Translations under genes and position numbers: made by a program
Origin: Methylophaga sp. 41_12_T18
GTDB lineage: Bacteria; Pseudomonadota; Gammaproteobacteria; Nitrosococcales; Methylophagaceae
Reading direction: 5' to 3'
DNA: 49,540 bases
Assembly: GCA_002163115.1 (NCBI GenBank)
Contig: MAAI01000071.1
Location: forward strand, 1-49,540
Part shown: piece by piece, positions 9,908 to 20,000 of the stretch
Numbering within the stretch: the stretch's first letter is position 1
Layout: each line of letters opens with the position of its first letter
Notes under the pieces: model-generated
Seen by the model: only the letters and a program-made list of their open reading frames with translations
Database searches by the model: none
Told to the model about the DNA's origin: nothing

Positions 9908-11038
9908 GTGACCACCCCACACCAGCAAATAATTACTACTAAACGTTGGGTTATAAAAATTGGCAGTGCCTTACTTACGCGTGTGGGCGAAGGTTTAGAT
10001 CTTGAACGTATTAGCTGGTTGAGTGAAGAAATTGCTAAGTTGCGGGCGCAAGGAAAAGAAGTTGTATTAGTGACTTCAGGCTCGGTCGCAGCTGGTATGC
10101 AGCAATTAGGTTGGCGCAAACGTCCTCACGAAATTCATTTGTTACAAGCCGCAGCCAGTGTTGGCCAAATGGATTTAATACAAGCTTATGCCTCAGAAGG
10201 CAAAAAACATGGTATTCATACTGCGCAAATTTTGCTAACCCATTCAGATTTATCTGATCGTGGTCGTTACTTAAATGCGCGCAGTGCGCTACATAGTTTA
10301 TTAGAACTTAACGTTTTACCGGTTGTGAATGAAAATGACACTATTGCCACCGATGAAATTCGTTTTGGTGATAATGATACTTTAGCCGCGATGACAGCCA
10401 ACTTAGTTGAAGCAGATGTTTTAGTTATTTTGACCGACCAAGATGGTTTATTCGACGCTGATCCACGTAATAATCCAGATGCGAAGTTAATTGCTGCTTC
10501 TGCTGCCAGCAACCCGGCTTTAGATGACATGGCAACGGAAGGAACAGGTCAATTAGGTCGCGGCGGGATGGCAACTAAGTTATTAGCTGCTAGACGTGCG
10601 GCACAATCAGGCGCCGTTACCGTTATTTTATCAGGTAAAAATCCCAATAATTTACAATTACTCGCTGCTGGTGAAGGTGTTGGTACCTTATTGTGGCCAG
10701 ATAACGAGCCGATGACAGCACGCCAGCAATGGTTAGTTGGCCACTTACATCCTCAAGGTCAAATCATCTTAGATGATGGTGCAGTTGATGTAATAAAACA
10801 GGATGGCCGGAGTATTTTACCTGTTGGAATCAAGCTAGTAGAGGGGGAGTTCAAGCGTGGCGATTTAGTGATCTGCCTGGATATGAATGGAGATGAAATA
10901 GCACGTGGCTTAGTTAATTATTCTGCAAGTGAAGCGAGTAAAATTAAAGGCCAAGCTAGCAGCTCTATTGAAGAGCTACTTGGTTATGTTGACGAGCCAG
11001 AACTGATTCATCGTGATAATTTAGTGGTTACCGCTTAA
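9908..11038 (+). CDS. proB: Glutamate 5-kinase with C-terminal PUA domain
   Basis: First enzyme of proline synthesis; phosphorylates glutamate. The amino-acid kinase domain spans about residues 10-265, with [11 protein letters not shown] at the start, [18 protein letters not shown] in the middle, and [10 protein letters not shown] late. A PUA domain fills the last 100 residues, as in E. coli ProB. Length is 376 aa. The start is GTG at 9908 with GAGGA seven bases upstream. The stop codon lies inside the left arm of an intrinsic terminator. Confidence 0.95.
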   Translation: MTTPHQQIITTKRWVIKIGSALLTRVGEGLDLERISWLSEEIAKLRAQGKEVVLVTSGSVAAGMQQLGWRKRPHEIHLLQAAASVGQMDLIQAYASEGKKHGIHTAQILLTHSDLSDRGRYLNARSALHSLLELNVLPVVNENDTIATDEIRFGDNDTLAAMTANLVEADVLVILTDQDGLFDADPRNNPDAKLIAASAASNPALDDMATEGTGQLGRGGMATKLLAARRAAQSGAVTVILSGKNPNNLQLLAAGEGVGTLLWPDNEPMTARQQWLVGHLHPQGQIILDDGAVDVIKQDGRSILPVGIKLVEGEFKRGDLVICLDMNGDEIARGLVNYSASEASKIKGQASSSIEELLGYVDEPELIHRDNLVVTA

Positions 11039-11075
11039 CTCCCTAGCGTAGAGAGTTAAGCGGTAACATTTTTTT
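11027..11075 (+). terminator. Intrinsic terminator overlapping the end of proB
   Basis: A perfect 15-bp inverted repeat (GTTACCGCTTAACTC at 11027-11041 and its complement at 11053-11067) with an 11-base loop, then a run of seven T after one A. The left arm includes the last proB codons and its stop. It ends the rplU-proB unit before the convergent trpS2. Confidence 0.9.
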
Positions 11076-11115
11076 GAGCTAGCAACTTTTATCCTAACCA
11101 TCTGATGCTAGAACC

Positions 11116-12198
11116 TTATAGCTCCATATTCATTACTTTTCGTACTTCATCTAGCGTATCTTGTGCTACCGATCTTGCTGAATCCACACCCGACTTTAAT
11201 ACGTCAGTAACGTGATCCATATTGGATTCTAAATCCGTACGGCGTTCTCTAATAGGACGTAAGTATTCGTTAAGTCCTTCAGTCAATCGGGATTTTAGCT
11301 TGCCGCTACCGCCGTCACCAATTTCTTCACCGATTTTTTCTGGAGATGTTTCTTCTATAAAAGAAAGAAGAAGTAATAAATTGGCTACTTCAGGTCTAGA
11401 AGCTTCGTCAAAGAAAATATTTCTTTCTGAATCTGTCTTAGCGCGCTTAATCAACTTAGCTGTTTCATCTTCAGTCGCGCTTAACATGATTGCGTTATTT
11501 CGACTTTTACTCATTTTTTGCGAGCCATCAAGGCCAAGAATGACCGGCGAAGTACTTAATAGCGCTTGTGGTTCAGGAAATATCATTTCCTTGTTGCCAA
11601 ATCGATCGTTGAAGCGACGAGCAATAGTTCGAGTAAGTTCTAGGTGAGGAAGTTGATCTTTGCCTACAGGAACAACGTTGCCTTTACAGAACAGTATGTC
11701 GGCAGCCTGATGAACAGGGTAGTTATACATTCCAGCATTAATTCTCTTTAGTCCCGATGCGGCAATTTCTTCTTTAACCGTCGGGTTTCTGTCGAGTTCA
11801 GCGTTAGTTACCAAGGTTAAAAATGGTAATACTAGCTGATTAAGTTCCGGCACATGACTGTGAGGGAAAATAGCTGTATTTTCGTTTATTGGATCAAGGC
11901 CAACAGCAAGATAATCGAGGGTAAGCTGTCGTACATTTTCTGAAATATTTTCAAAGGTATCGCGATCAGTTAACACCTGATAATCAGCAATAACAATAAA
12001 TGAAGGAACGCCCAGTTGTTGTAACCTTACTCGGTTTTGTAATGAGCCGAATAAATGGCCGATATGTAATCTTCCGGTAGGTCTATCACCCGTTAAGACA
12101 CGATATTTTTCAGGGTTAACCGCTAAATCAGCTTCCAGTTTTTGGCTTCTTGCTACAGTGGCTTCAAATGTTCCGTAGTCTGCTTCTTGTTTAGACAA
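11116..12198 (-). CDS. Second, divergent tryptophanyl-tRNA synthetase
   Basis: A complete class Ic TrpRS of 360 aa, clearly different from the one at 345-1562. The HIGH motif is HIGH at residues 45-48 and KMSKS precedes RNN. It starts at TTG with AGAGGA upstream. It lacks the long insertion and the four-cysteine cluster motif of the first copy. The residue matching the active-site His43 of Geobacillus TrpRS (ADWHAL in the first copy) is Gln74 here, in IADYQVLTDRD. Auxiliary, indolmycin-resistant TrpRS of actinomycetes have, as I recall, a similar ADYQ segment, so I infer an auxiliary resistance-type enzyme. It lies between proB and rpsT. A 215-base upstream region separates it from rpsT and includes the rpsT terminator. 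Active as an enzyme: likely. Role: inferred. Confidence 0.93.
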   Translation of the reverse strand: MSKQEADYGTFEATVARSQKLEADLAVNPEKYRVLTGDRPTGRLHIGHLFGSLQNRVRLQQLGVPSFIVIADYQVLTDRDTFENISENVRQLTLDYLAVGLDPINENTAIFPHSHVPELNQLVLPFLTLVTNAELDRNPTVKEEIAASGLKRINAGMYNYPVHQAADILFCKGNVVPVGKDQLPHLELTRTIARRFNDRFGNKEMIFPEPQALLSTSPVILGLDGSQKMSKSRNNAIMLSATEDETAKLIKRAKTDSERNIFFDEASRPEVANLLLLLSFIEETSPEKIGEEIGDGGSGKLKSRLTEGLNEYLRPIRERRTDLESNMDHVTDVLKSGVDSARSVAQDTLDEVRKVMNMEL

Positions 12199-12364
12199 AA
12201 AATTATTCCTCTCAATTAAGCTTGTGCTTTTTTCAGAAACATAACGCCATCGTCAACAGCGCAGTGCTTTTGGCAAGTCTGACTTTAATCATTTATAAAG
12301 CAGAAAATCACAGCGATTCTACACCAATTTCCAGTTATATTATTCAGTGTTAAATTTTAGGCAT

Positions 12365-12393
12365 AAAAAAACCGACTCGAGGTCGGTTTTTTT
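12365..12393 (-). terminator. Intrinsic terminator of rpsT
   Basis: ACCGAC-TCGAG-GTCGGT hairpin with an A run on one side and a T run on the other. It lies 20 bases past the rpsT stop on the minus strand. The flanks are symmetrical, so it could stop transcription on either strand. Confidence 0.88.
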
Positions 12394-12413
12394 AAAAGCT
12401 GTGAAGCTTTATA

Positions 12414-12674
12414 TTATAGTGCGCGAACAGCTGTGTTCAAACGACTTTTGCTACGTGCTGCGGCATTTTTGTGAATGATGCCTTTACGTGCCATGCGATC
12501 AAGAGCAGGAACAGCTGCTTTATAAGCAGTAGTTGCAGTTTCTTTATCACCAGCTTCGATTGCAGTCTTAAGCGCTTTAATAGTTGTACGCATTGCTGAA
12601 CGCTGGCTGGCGTTACGTTGGCGGCTATCTTCCGCTTGACGTGCGCGTTTTTTTGCTTGTGCCGAGTTTGCCAA
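12414..12674 (-). CDS. rpsT: 30S ribosomal protein S20
   Basis: Primary 16S rRNA-binding protein. The sequence is Lys/Arg/Ala-rich and starts [15 protein letters not shown], with conserved [15 protein letters not shown] near the end. Length is 86 aa. The start codon is TTG with AGGAGA nearby; rare start codons are known for rpsT, where they support autoregulation in E. coli. It is a single-gene unit with its own promoter and terminator. Confidence 0.97.
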   Translation of the reverse strand: MANSAQAKKRARQAEDSRQRNASQRSAMRTTIKALKTAIEAGDKETATTAYKAAVPALDRMARKGIIHKNAAARSKSRLNTAVRAL

Positions 12675-12717
12675 AGTTCTTCTCCTAAAAATCAGCTATA
12701 AATATACAGAACAGAAC

Positions 12718-12746
12718 ATTATCCTGATTTATTTAATGTTTGTAAA
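12718..12746 (-). promoter_or_regulatory. Sigma-70-type promoter of rpsT
   Basis: Read on the minus strand: TTTACA, a 17-base spacer, GATAAT. Each hexamer is 5/6 to consensus. The predicted transcript start would be about 37 bases upstream of the TTG start codon. Confidence 0.6.
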
Positions 12747-12814
12747 GGAATATATCCAAACTTTATCGGATATTCCTTGTTATGATGTCGAATAATTTAT
12801 TTCAGGCGGCAAGT

Positions 12815-13594
12815 ATGAGAATAATCACGGCAAATGTCAATGGGATCCGAGCAGCAGGACGCAAGGGCTTCTTCGATTGGTTGGCAGTTAAGCAGGCAGA
12901 TGTTGTTTGTATTCAAGAAACAAAAGCACAAGTAGATCAGTTAACTGATGCGCTATATAACCCTGAAGGCTATCACTGCTTTTATCATGATGCGGTGAAA
13001 AAAGGCTATAGCGGTGTAGCTTTATACTGCAAATATGAGCCGGACGAAGTCATTGTCGGCATGGGCAATGAAGAGTTTGATGCTGAAGGTCGTTATATTG
13101 AAGCCAAGTTTGGTAACTTAAGCGTTATCTCTTTATATATGCCATCAGGATCATCAAAAGAAGAACGACAAATTGCCAAATACCGCTGCATGGATCACAT
13201 GCTGGCAAAGTTAGATGAGATGAAAGCATCAGGCCGCGATTATATTGTCACTGGTGATTGGAATATTGCTCATAAAAATGAAGATATTCGTAACTGGAAA
13301 GGCAATCAGAAAAACTCGGGCTTCTTACCAGCAGAACGTGCTTGGTTAGATACCTTGTTTGATGACAAAGGTTTTGTAGACGCGTTTCGTGAATTAGAAC
13401 AAGAAGAGCATTCGTATACCTGGTGGTCGAACCGAGGCCAATCTTGGACTAACAATGTCGGTTGGCGTATTGATTACCATATATTAACGCCGAGTTTAAA
13501 AGGCAAAGTACTGGAAACAGAAATCTATAAAGATGAGCGGTTTTCTGACCATTCACCATTAACGATTGATTACGACTACGAAATTAACAGCTAA
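12815..13594 (+). CDS. xthA: Exodeoxyribonuclease III family nuclease
   Basis: AP endonuclease/3'-5' exonuclease of the exonuclease III (EEP) family for base-excision repair. Motifs include TANVNGIRAAGRKG, CIQETKAQ (catalytic Glu), TGDWNIAH and the terminal FSDHSPL with the catalytic His. The start at 12815 (MRIITANVNGIR) is chosen over an in-frame ATG at 12782 because the family begins there; the ribosome site is weak for both. Length is 259 aa. The stop overlaps the next start (TAATG). Confidence 0.92.
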   Translation: MRIITANVNGIRAAGRKGFFDWLAVKQADVVCIQETKAQVDQLTDALYNPEGYHCFYHDAVKKGYSGVALYCKYEPDEVIVGMGNEEFDAEGRYIEAKFGNLSVISLYMPSGSSKEERQIAKYRCMDHMLAKLDEMKASGRDYIVTGDWNIAHKNEDIRNWKGNQKNSGFLPAERAWLDTLFDDKGFVDAFRELEQEEHSYTWWSNRGQSWTNNVGWRIDYHILTPSLKGKVLETEIYKDERFSDHSPLTIDYDYEINS

Positions 13595-15138
13595 TGAATG
13601 AGCTAACTCAGCAACAATCTTGGTTGGAAACGATTAAGACATTTAAGCATCCTCGGGTGGTGACAATGTTCTTTTTTGGCATTTCAGCTGGGTTGCCTTT
13701 GTTGCTGATTTTTTCGTCGTTAAGTTTGTGGTTACGTGAAGCCGGTGTTGAGCGGGCCGCAGTGACTTATTTTAGTTGGGCTGCTTTAGGTTATTCATTT
13801 AAGTTTGTTTGGGCACCATTGGTAGACAGTCTGCCAGTACCGCTATTAACGCAGTTTTTTGGTCGTCGCCGTGCCTGGTTATTGTTGTCACAAACAATGA
13901 TTATGTTATCCATTGCAGCGATGGCAATGATAGACCCGGCAACGCAAACACTTAGTTTATTAGCATGGGCAGCGGTTTTACTGGGATTTTCATCCGCCAC
14001 ACAAGATATTGTCATTGATGCTTATCGAATTGAGTCTGCTGAAACAGAGCTGCAGGCTTTAATGTCGTCGACCTACATTGCTGGTTATCGTATCGGTATG
14101 TTGTTAGCGGGTGCCGGAGCTTTGTTATTAGCCACTTATTTTGGCTCGACAATGACGAATTATGACTATCAAGCCTGGCAAACCACCTATTTATTGATGG
14201 CGGCATTAATGTTGATAGGAATGTTAACAACATTGATTGTTGACGAACCTGAGTCAAAATCGCTGCAAAATAAGCAATCCAATCAGCATTATGTAGGTTT
14301 TTTATTACTATTTGTTTTAGCCGTAGCAGCCTTTGTAAGTAGCTTTTATGTTAGTTCAGAGATTGCAACAGTCGCCAAGTCAGCATTGACCAGCATGGTT
14401 GCCAATGCAAGTTTAGCCGGAGTGTTGGTGGAGCTTCTTCGCTTGGCTTTCGCATTAATGATGGCGGCTGCGGTGGCTAAATTAGTGGTGTACTCCGGGC
14501 TGGTTCAAGGCAAACAGGTTATTGATACTTATATTGAGCCGGTCCACGATTTTTTTCAGCGTTATGGTTGGTCTTTAGCGTGGTTATTATTGGCCTTGGT
14601 GGGCTTATATCGAATTTCAGATATTGTATTGGGCGTGATTGCCAATGTATTTTATCTAGATTTAGGCTTCACTAAGCCTGAAATAGCCACCGTAGTTAAA
14701 AGCTTTGGCTTAGCAATGACCTTAGTCGGCGGCTTTTTAGGTGGTTTATTAGCCATGCGATTTGGCGTGATGAAAATTCTATTTTTAGGTGCATTATTGT
14801 CAGCATTAACCAACTTATTGTTTATGGCATTAGCTCAAATGGGCAACGATATGACCATGTTGTATCTGGTTATTTCAGCAGATAATTTATCAGCAGGCAT
14901 AGCCAGTGCAGCCTTTATCGCCTTTTTATCAAGCCTAACCAATATTTCATTTACCGCAGTGCAATATGCCATTTTTAGCTCGTTAATGACCCTATTACCG
15001 AAGATATTAGGTGGTTATTCTGGAACAATGGTGGAAACGATGGGTTATGAGCAGTTCTTTTTAATGACTGCAATAATGGGCTTACCGGTATTAGTGCTGA
15101 TCTTATGGGCGAATAAACACTTTAAAATTGAGCATTAG
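13594..15138 (+). CDS. ampG: AmpG-like major facilitator permease
   Basis: MFS protein of 514 aa with about 12-14 membrane helices. The N-terminal pattern GISAGLPLLLIFSSLSLWLR and FVWAPLVDSLP with GRRRAWL after helix 2-3 are typical of AmpG. AmpG imports anhydromuropeptides from the periplasm for cell-wall recycling. Translationally coupled to the nuclease gene by a one-base overlap. No ampC or ampR is nearby, so a role in recycling is more likely than beta-lactamase induction. Confidence 0.82.
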   Translation: MNELTQQQSWLETIKTFKHPRVVTMFFFGISAGLPLLLIFSSLSLWLREAGVERAAVTYFSWAALGYSFKFVWAPLVDSLPVPLLTQFFGRRRAWLLLSQTMIMLSIAAMAMIDPATQTLSLLAWAAVLLGFSSATQDIVIDAYRIESAETELQALMSSTYIAGYRIGMLLAGAGALLLATYFGSTMTNYDYQAWQTTYLLMAALMLIGMLTTLIVDEPESKSLQNKQSNQHYVGFLLLFVLAVAAFVSSFYVSSEIATVAKSALTSMVANASLAGVLVELLRLAFALMMAAAVAKLVVYSGLVQGKQVIDTYIEPVHDFFQRYGWSLAWLLLALVGLYRISDIVLGVIANVFYLDLGFTKPEIATVVKSFGLAMTLVGGFLGGLLAMRFGVMKILFLGALLSALTNLLFMALAQMGNDMTMLYLVISADNLSAGIASAAFIAFLSSLTNISFTAVQYAIFSSLMTLLPKILGGYSGTMVETMGYEQFFLMTAIMGLPVLVLILWANKHFKIEH

Positions 15139-15157
15139 CTTTATTTGAGATAATGAG

Positions 15158-15751
15158 ATGAAAAAACTGTTCATTCTTCTTGCAGTCGTCATGTGCTGGA
15201 AATTTTTCTGGGCAGATGAAACGGTGGTCTTAGGCCCCGGTATTAAAGTGGTTGAAGCCCCCATCCAAATTGAGTTAAATAACGCCGTTAAAATCCAATA
15301 TAAAGGCTTTCAAATTACGCCTTTAGCCGAGTTTCAATTAACAGGTAAAATCCTATCACGTAAAGATTATTCGTTTGGTCGTGAGAGTGAATTATCACCA
15401 ACTGATTTGGCTTTAGGTTGGGGGCCGATGTCAGATGAAGCGGTATTGGAAAATATTGATATTTCGCAATCTGGTCGTTGGTATCGTTGGCGGGTAGAAG
15501 ACTTTCCAATTCCTCGTAAAGCCATAGAAACGAATAGTGCAAACATGCATTTGGTGCCGGCCAATGACTTAGTGGCGTCGATGTTAGAGCTTACTAAACA
15601 AGGTCAAATCATCGAATTAACCGGCTACCTCATTCGTGTCGATGCCGATGATGGCTGGCATTGGCAAAGCTCACTGACTCGTAACGACACTGGCGGCCAA
15701 GCATGCGAACTTATTTACGTAGAAAGTCTGCATGTGATTAAGCAGTTTTAG
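15158..15751 (+). CDS. Conserved hypothetical, signal-anchored protein
   Basis: A 197-aa protein with a short basic N-terminus and one hydrophobic stretch (MKKLFILLAVVMCWKFFW), so it is exported or membrane-anchored. The rest is strand-rich with many aromatic residues, including LGWGPMSD, RWYRWRVEDFPIP and DGWHWQSSLTRNDTG. No catalytic motif is evident and I do not recognise a named domain. It follows ampG by 19 bases and may be in that operon. Its 3' end overlaps the convergent exporter gene by 14 bases. Confidence 0.75.
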   Translation: MKKLFILLAVVMCWKFFWADETVVLGPGIKVVEAPIQIELNNAVKIQYKGFQITPLAEFQLTGKILSRKDYSFGRESELSPTDLALGWGPMSDEAVLENIDISQSGRWYRWRVEDFPIPRKAIETNSANMHLVPANDLVASMLELTKQGQIIELTGYLIRVDADDGWHWQSSLTRNDTGGQACELIYVESLHVIKQF

Positions 15752-16937
15752 GTACTTTTAGCCATAAGACAACGGCCAAACTAATAAAACACAGCTGAGC
15801 AACCGCGAAAGCCAGATAGCTCTGAGTGACTAACGGCAATACGATACTGGCTACAATGGCATTTGCCATCATTTGTACAAAACTCTGAACAGCCGCAGCG
15901 GTGCCTCTATTATTTGGAAAACAATCTAAAGCCAATATCGTTAAAGACGGTATGGCCATACCTATTCCAAATGCATAACATAACAATGGCAATACAAATC
16001 CTAATAACGACGGCGTAAAGAAATAAGCGATCATTAAATTGATTAGAGTGGTAACAGCGATAATGGTTACCGCAATAGAGACCATTCTGGTCGCTGTTTT
16101 GCGATAAGCAAACCTTGCTGAAAACAAAGAACCCGCCATTAAGCCGATGACCATTAAGACAAATTGCTTCCAAAAATCGCCAGTGGTTAGCTGTAAAAAA
16201 TCAAAAAAGATAGTCGGCGAACCGGCAATGAATAAAAACATGCCACAAAAACTGGCACTACCGGCAGTTACAATCATTAAAAAACGGCGATGTAGCAATA
16301 CATTGCAATACACTTTGGTGACATGCCGAGGATGTATGGATTGACGGTGTTCTAGTGCTAAGGTTTCTTTAGTAATCGCTAGAATTAAGAGCAGCGTTAC
16401 AAAACCAAATGCAGCTAAGAAATAGAAAATACTATGCCAACCAAAAGCATCATGTAAGCCAGCGCCAATGATGGGAGCAACTGCGGGTGCAATGGCAAAA
16501 AACAACATCACATAAGACATGACTTGCCTGGCTTGTTGGGAATCAAATACATCTCTCACCATCGCGCGGCCAGCAACTAGACCGCCACTGGCCGCCGCCC
16601 CTTGAATCATCCTAAAACTTAAAAAGTGTGAATAGTCTTTTGCTAATGCACAACCTATAGATGAAATGATAAATAAGCTGATGCCACTGATAATGACTTT
16701 TTTGCGGCCAAACCGATCCGTAATCGGTCCCCAAAACAAAGTGGCGACAGCAAAGGCAGCTAAATAAGCGCCTAGTGTTTGTGACAGCAGTGAACGAGAA
16801 GCATCAAACTCGGCTTCGATGGCCGGAAAGGCCGGTAAATAAGTGTCGATAGCAAATGGACCTATCATTGATATCAATGACATGACAACGATGAAGCCTA
16901 GGTGAGAAAGCTGCTTTGATTGATTTTCTGGTTTCAC
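15738..16937 (-). CDS. Bcr/CflA-family multidrug exporter
   Basis: MFS drug/proton antiporter of 399 aa with about 12 helices. The N-terminus DTYLPAFPAIEAEF is characteristic of Bcr/CflA (DHA1) transporters; motif A follows as GPITDRFGRKKV, and RMIQGAAASGG with RAMVRDVF is also typical. The start is GTG and the ribosome site is weak. A 13-bp inverted repeat lies in its promoter region. Substrate unknown. Confidence 0.85.
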   Translation of the reverse strand: MKPENQSKQLSHLGFIVVMSLISMIGPFAIDTYLPAFPAIEAEFDASRSLLSQTLGAYLAAFAVATLFWGPITDRFGRKKVIISGISLFIISSIGCALAKDYSHFLSFRMIQGAAASGGLVAGRAMVRDVFDSQQARQVMSYVMLFFAIAPAVAPIIGAGLHDAFGWHSIFYFLAAFGFVTLLLILAITKETLALEHRQSIHPRHVTKVYCNVLLHRRFLMIVTAGSASFCGMFLFIAGSPTIFFDFLQLTTGDFWKQFVLMVIGLMAGSLFSARFAYRKTATRMVSIAVTIIAVTTLINLMIAYFFTPSLLGFVLPLLCYAFGIGMAIPSLTILALDCFPNNRGTAAAVQSFVQMMANAIVASIVLPLVTQSYLAFAVAQLCFISLAVVLWLKVPKTA

Positions 16938-16956
16938 AAGGATGTTTTTTAACCTA

Positions 16957-17007
16957 GTATCTCGTTCTAAGAATAGCGAGTAGTTACGACTTTATAGAAC
17001 GAGATAC
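16957..17007. repeat. 13-bp perfect inverted repeat upstream of the exporter gene
   Basis: GTATCTCGTTCTA at 16957-16969 is matched by its exact complement at 16995-17007, with 25 bases between. There is no T run on the minus strand, so it is unlikely to be a terminator for the metal-efflux operon that ends at 17042. Its place 20-70 bases upstream of the exporter start suggests an operator. Confidence 0.7.
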
Positions 17008-17041
17008 GTTCGCGAATATTTAAAGACTCAAGGTTACTCCA

Positions 17042-20000
17042 TTATGATTTGAGTGCTAGTTTTGATTTTGAGAACCAGTGATACAAAACGGGCAATACAA
17101 ACAAGGTTAAAAAGGTAGCAGTGATTAGGCCGCCAACAATTACGGTGGCTAATGGCCGTTGAATTTCTGCGCCAACACCGTCTGACAGTATCATCGGAAT
17201 TAAGCCTAAAGCAGCCACAGTTGCTGTCATCAACACCGGTCTAAGCCTTGATACCGCACCTTCAAAAATCGCTTTATTGATCGCTTCATCGCCTAGTTCT
17301 ATCCGGATGTTTATGGCTTCAACCATCACCACGCCATTGAGAACGGCGACGCCAAAAAGAGTGATGAAACCAATTGAGCTGGGTACGGATAAATATTGGC
17401 CAGTGAAGTATAAAGCAACGATTCCACCGATCATTGCCAAAGGCAAATTGACTAAAATAAGTAAGGCCTGACCAATAGAGTGAAAGGCAAAATAGAGCAA
17501 TAAGGCAATCATCGCTATTGAAAGAGGTACCACAATCATTAAGCGTTGCTGCGCTCGCTGTTGATTTTCATATTGACCGCCAATAGAGACTGAATACCCT
17601 GTTTTTAGCTCAAGATTATCGGCAAGTATTTGATGAATATCGGCAACAACACTGCCCATATCTCGACCTTGGACATTAGCTTGTATTACTACACGGCGCT
17701 GGACATCATCTCGACGCACTTGTGGTGGGCCAGATTCAATGGTGATATCAGCCACATCGCCTAAGCGTACCCATGCCCCCGTCGGTGATTGCAGCCGAAG
17801 ATCGGCAATGGCTTGTGGCGATTGGCGAAAGCTGTCGGCAAGACGAACATAAATATCATAGCGTTCATTGCCATTAATAATCTGGCCTGCTTTTGCACCT
17901 CCTAAACCATCACGCACTAAATTCATCACATCAGCAACGGCTAATCCAAATCGAGACAATTGGCGACGATTCGGAGTGATAACCAGTTGTGATTCGCCGG
18001 CAATTTGTTCCATAGCAACATCTTGTGTGCCGGTTACCTTTTTCACCAGTTGCTCTATTTGTTGGCCTTGCTGAGCTAATTCGTCTAGGTCTGGCCCAAA
18101 TAGTTTGATCGCTAACTGGGCTTTTACACCTGATAATAATTCATCAACACGAGTCGCAATCGGTTGAGAAAAATTGAGTAATAAGCCGGGATATTGTGCT
18201 AACTTTTCAGCCATTAACTGTTGCAGTTCAATGCGTGTATCGGCGCTGATCCATTGTGATTTTGGCCTTAGACCAATATAGATTTCAATATTGCTAACCG
18301 GTTCAGGATCGCCACCTATCTCTGCCCGACCTATTCGGCTGGCAGCATAGGTGACCTCGGGGAACTCTAACAATAACGGCTCTAACTTTGCGGCAACAGC
18401 AATGGCTGTTTCTAAGCTAGAAGACGGCGCTAAGGTGACACGAAGGTTGATGGTACCTTCTTCTAACTCGGGTACAAATTCGGTACCTAACTGAGGAACG
18501 AGCAATAAGGCGCAGGCTAATAAGCTGCCAGTAATTAATAGCACCAATAATTTAAAACGCATCGCCATACGTAGCAACAATCGGTACATTTTTTCCAGCA
18601 CAGTGAGAATCGGGCTCGTTCTAGCTTTGAAACCTCGCTGGAAAAAATAGCTGGCTAAAGCGGGCACCACAATTAATGACACCAGTAATGAAGCAGCCAT
18701 AGCAATCATAATACTGATCGCCATTGGTTGAAATAATTTGCCTTCAACACCTTCTAGGGTAAACAGTGGAGCAAATACCACCATGATAATGGTGACTGCA
18801 AAAAAGACCGGCTTAGCGACTTCTTTAGCTGCTTGTTGAATACGTAAGCCCACAGCTGTGTTGCTAGCAACGTAGTAGGGATCGTTATCTTCCTTGGCTA
18901 CGTTTAGGCGATGTTCAGCATCATGTTGTTGATCGGGATGACTGAGATGTTTAAATATATTTTCCATCATCACCACTGCGCCATCGACCATCATACCTAT
19001 GGCGACGGCTAAACCACCTAACGACATTAAGTTGGCTGATAAACCGTTGTATGACATTACAGTTAAGGCCATAGCGATTGATAGTGGTATCGAGATTAAA
19101 ACCAGTAATACCGCTCGAATATTTAACAGAAATAAAACTAATACGATGACGATAAAGATAAAGGCTTCCAGTAAAGCTTTTTGTACTGTGGTCACTGCTT
19201 TTTCAATTAAGTCAGCTTGATCATAAAGCGGCTCAAAACGAACCCCTTCAGGCAATGCCTGCTGAATTAACTTAATACGATCAGTCACGCCATCAATGGT
19301 ATTTTTGGTATTAGCACCCATGCGTTTTAATACAATGCCCGAGACGACTTCGCCCAAGTTTTCGACACTGCCATCAGCATTACGTCGGCTCATGGTGACT
19401 GCACCTTGCCGTATTTCACTACCAAGTTCGATACTGGCAACATCGGCGAGCGTTACTACGGCACTGCCTTCGATTTTGAGGGGGATTTGACGTAACTCTT
19501 CCAAGCCCTGCTGAGCATGACTTAGCCAGCCAACACCACGGATCACTAACTGCTCTTGGCCACGATCCAAATACCAGCCACCGGCATTGTCATTATTATC
19601 TTGCAATGCGGTAATGACATCTGCTTGGCTTAATTCATATGCCAATAAACGAGAAGGGTTGAGGTTGACCTGATATTGACGAACATGACCACCAAATGAC
19701 AATACATCGGTGACACCATCGATAGGCATTAATAATAATTTAACCAGCCAATCATTAAGGCTACGTAAAGCCATCGTATCAAAATCAGAGGCGGCCTCAG
19801 CCAATAAAAGATATTGATAAATCTGACCTAAACCAGAGGTATTGGGACCAATTTCAGGTGTACCAACATTGAACGGAATCAATTCCTTGGCTGACTGTAG
19901 ACGTTCAAAGACTAACTGCCGAGCAAAGTAAATATCAGTGCCCTCTTTGAAGACGACAGTAATGCCTGATAAACCTGTTTTGGAGATAGAGCGCACTTCT

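Noticed and set aside
11222..11647. 141-aa ORF opposite the second trpS
   Set aside because: It lies wholly inside a strongly conserved synthetase gene on the other strand and shows no recognisable domain.
12199..12364. T-box or tryptophan leader-peptide attenuator before the second trpS
   Set aside because: The leader has no Trp codon run. The only short peptide (MFLKKAQA) has none, and no T-box sequence is visible.
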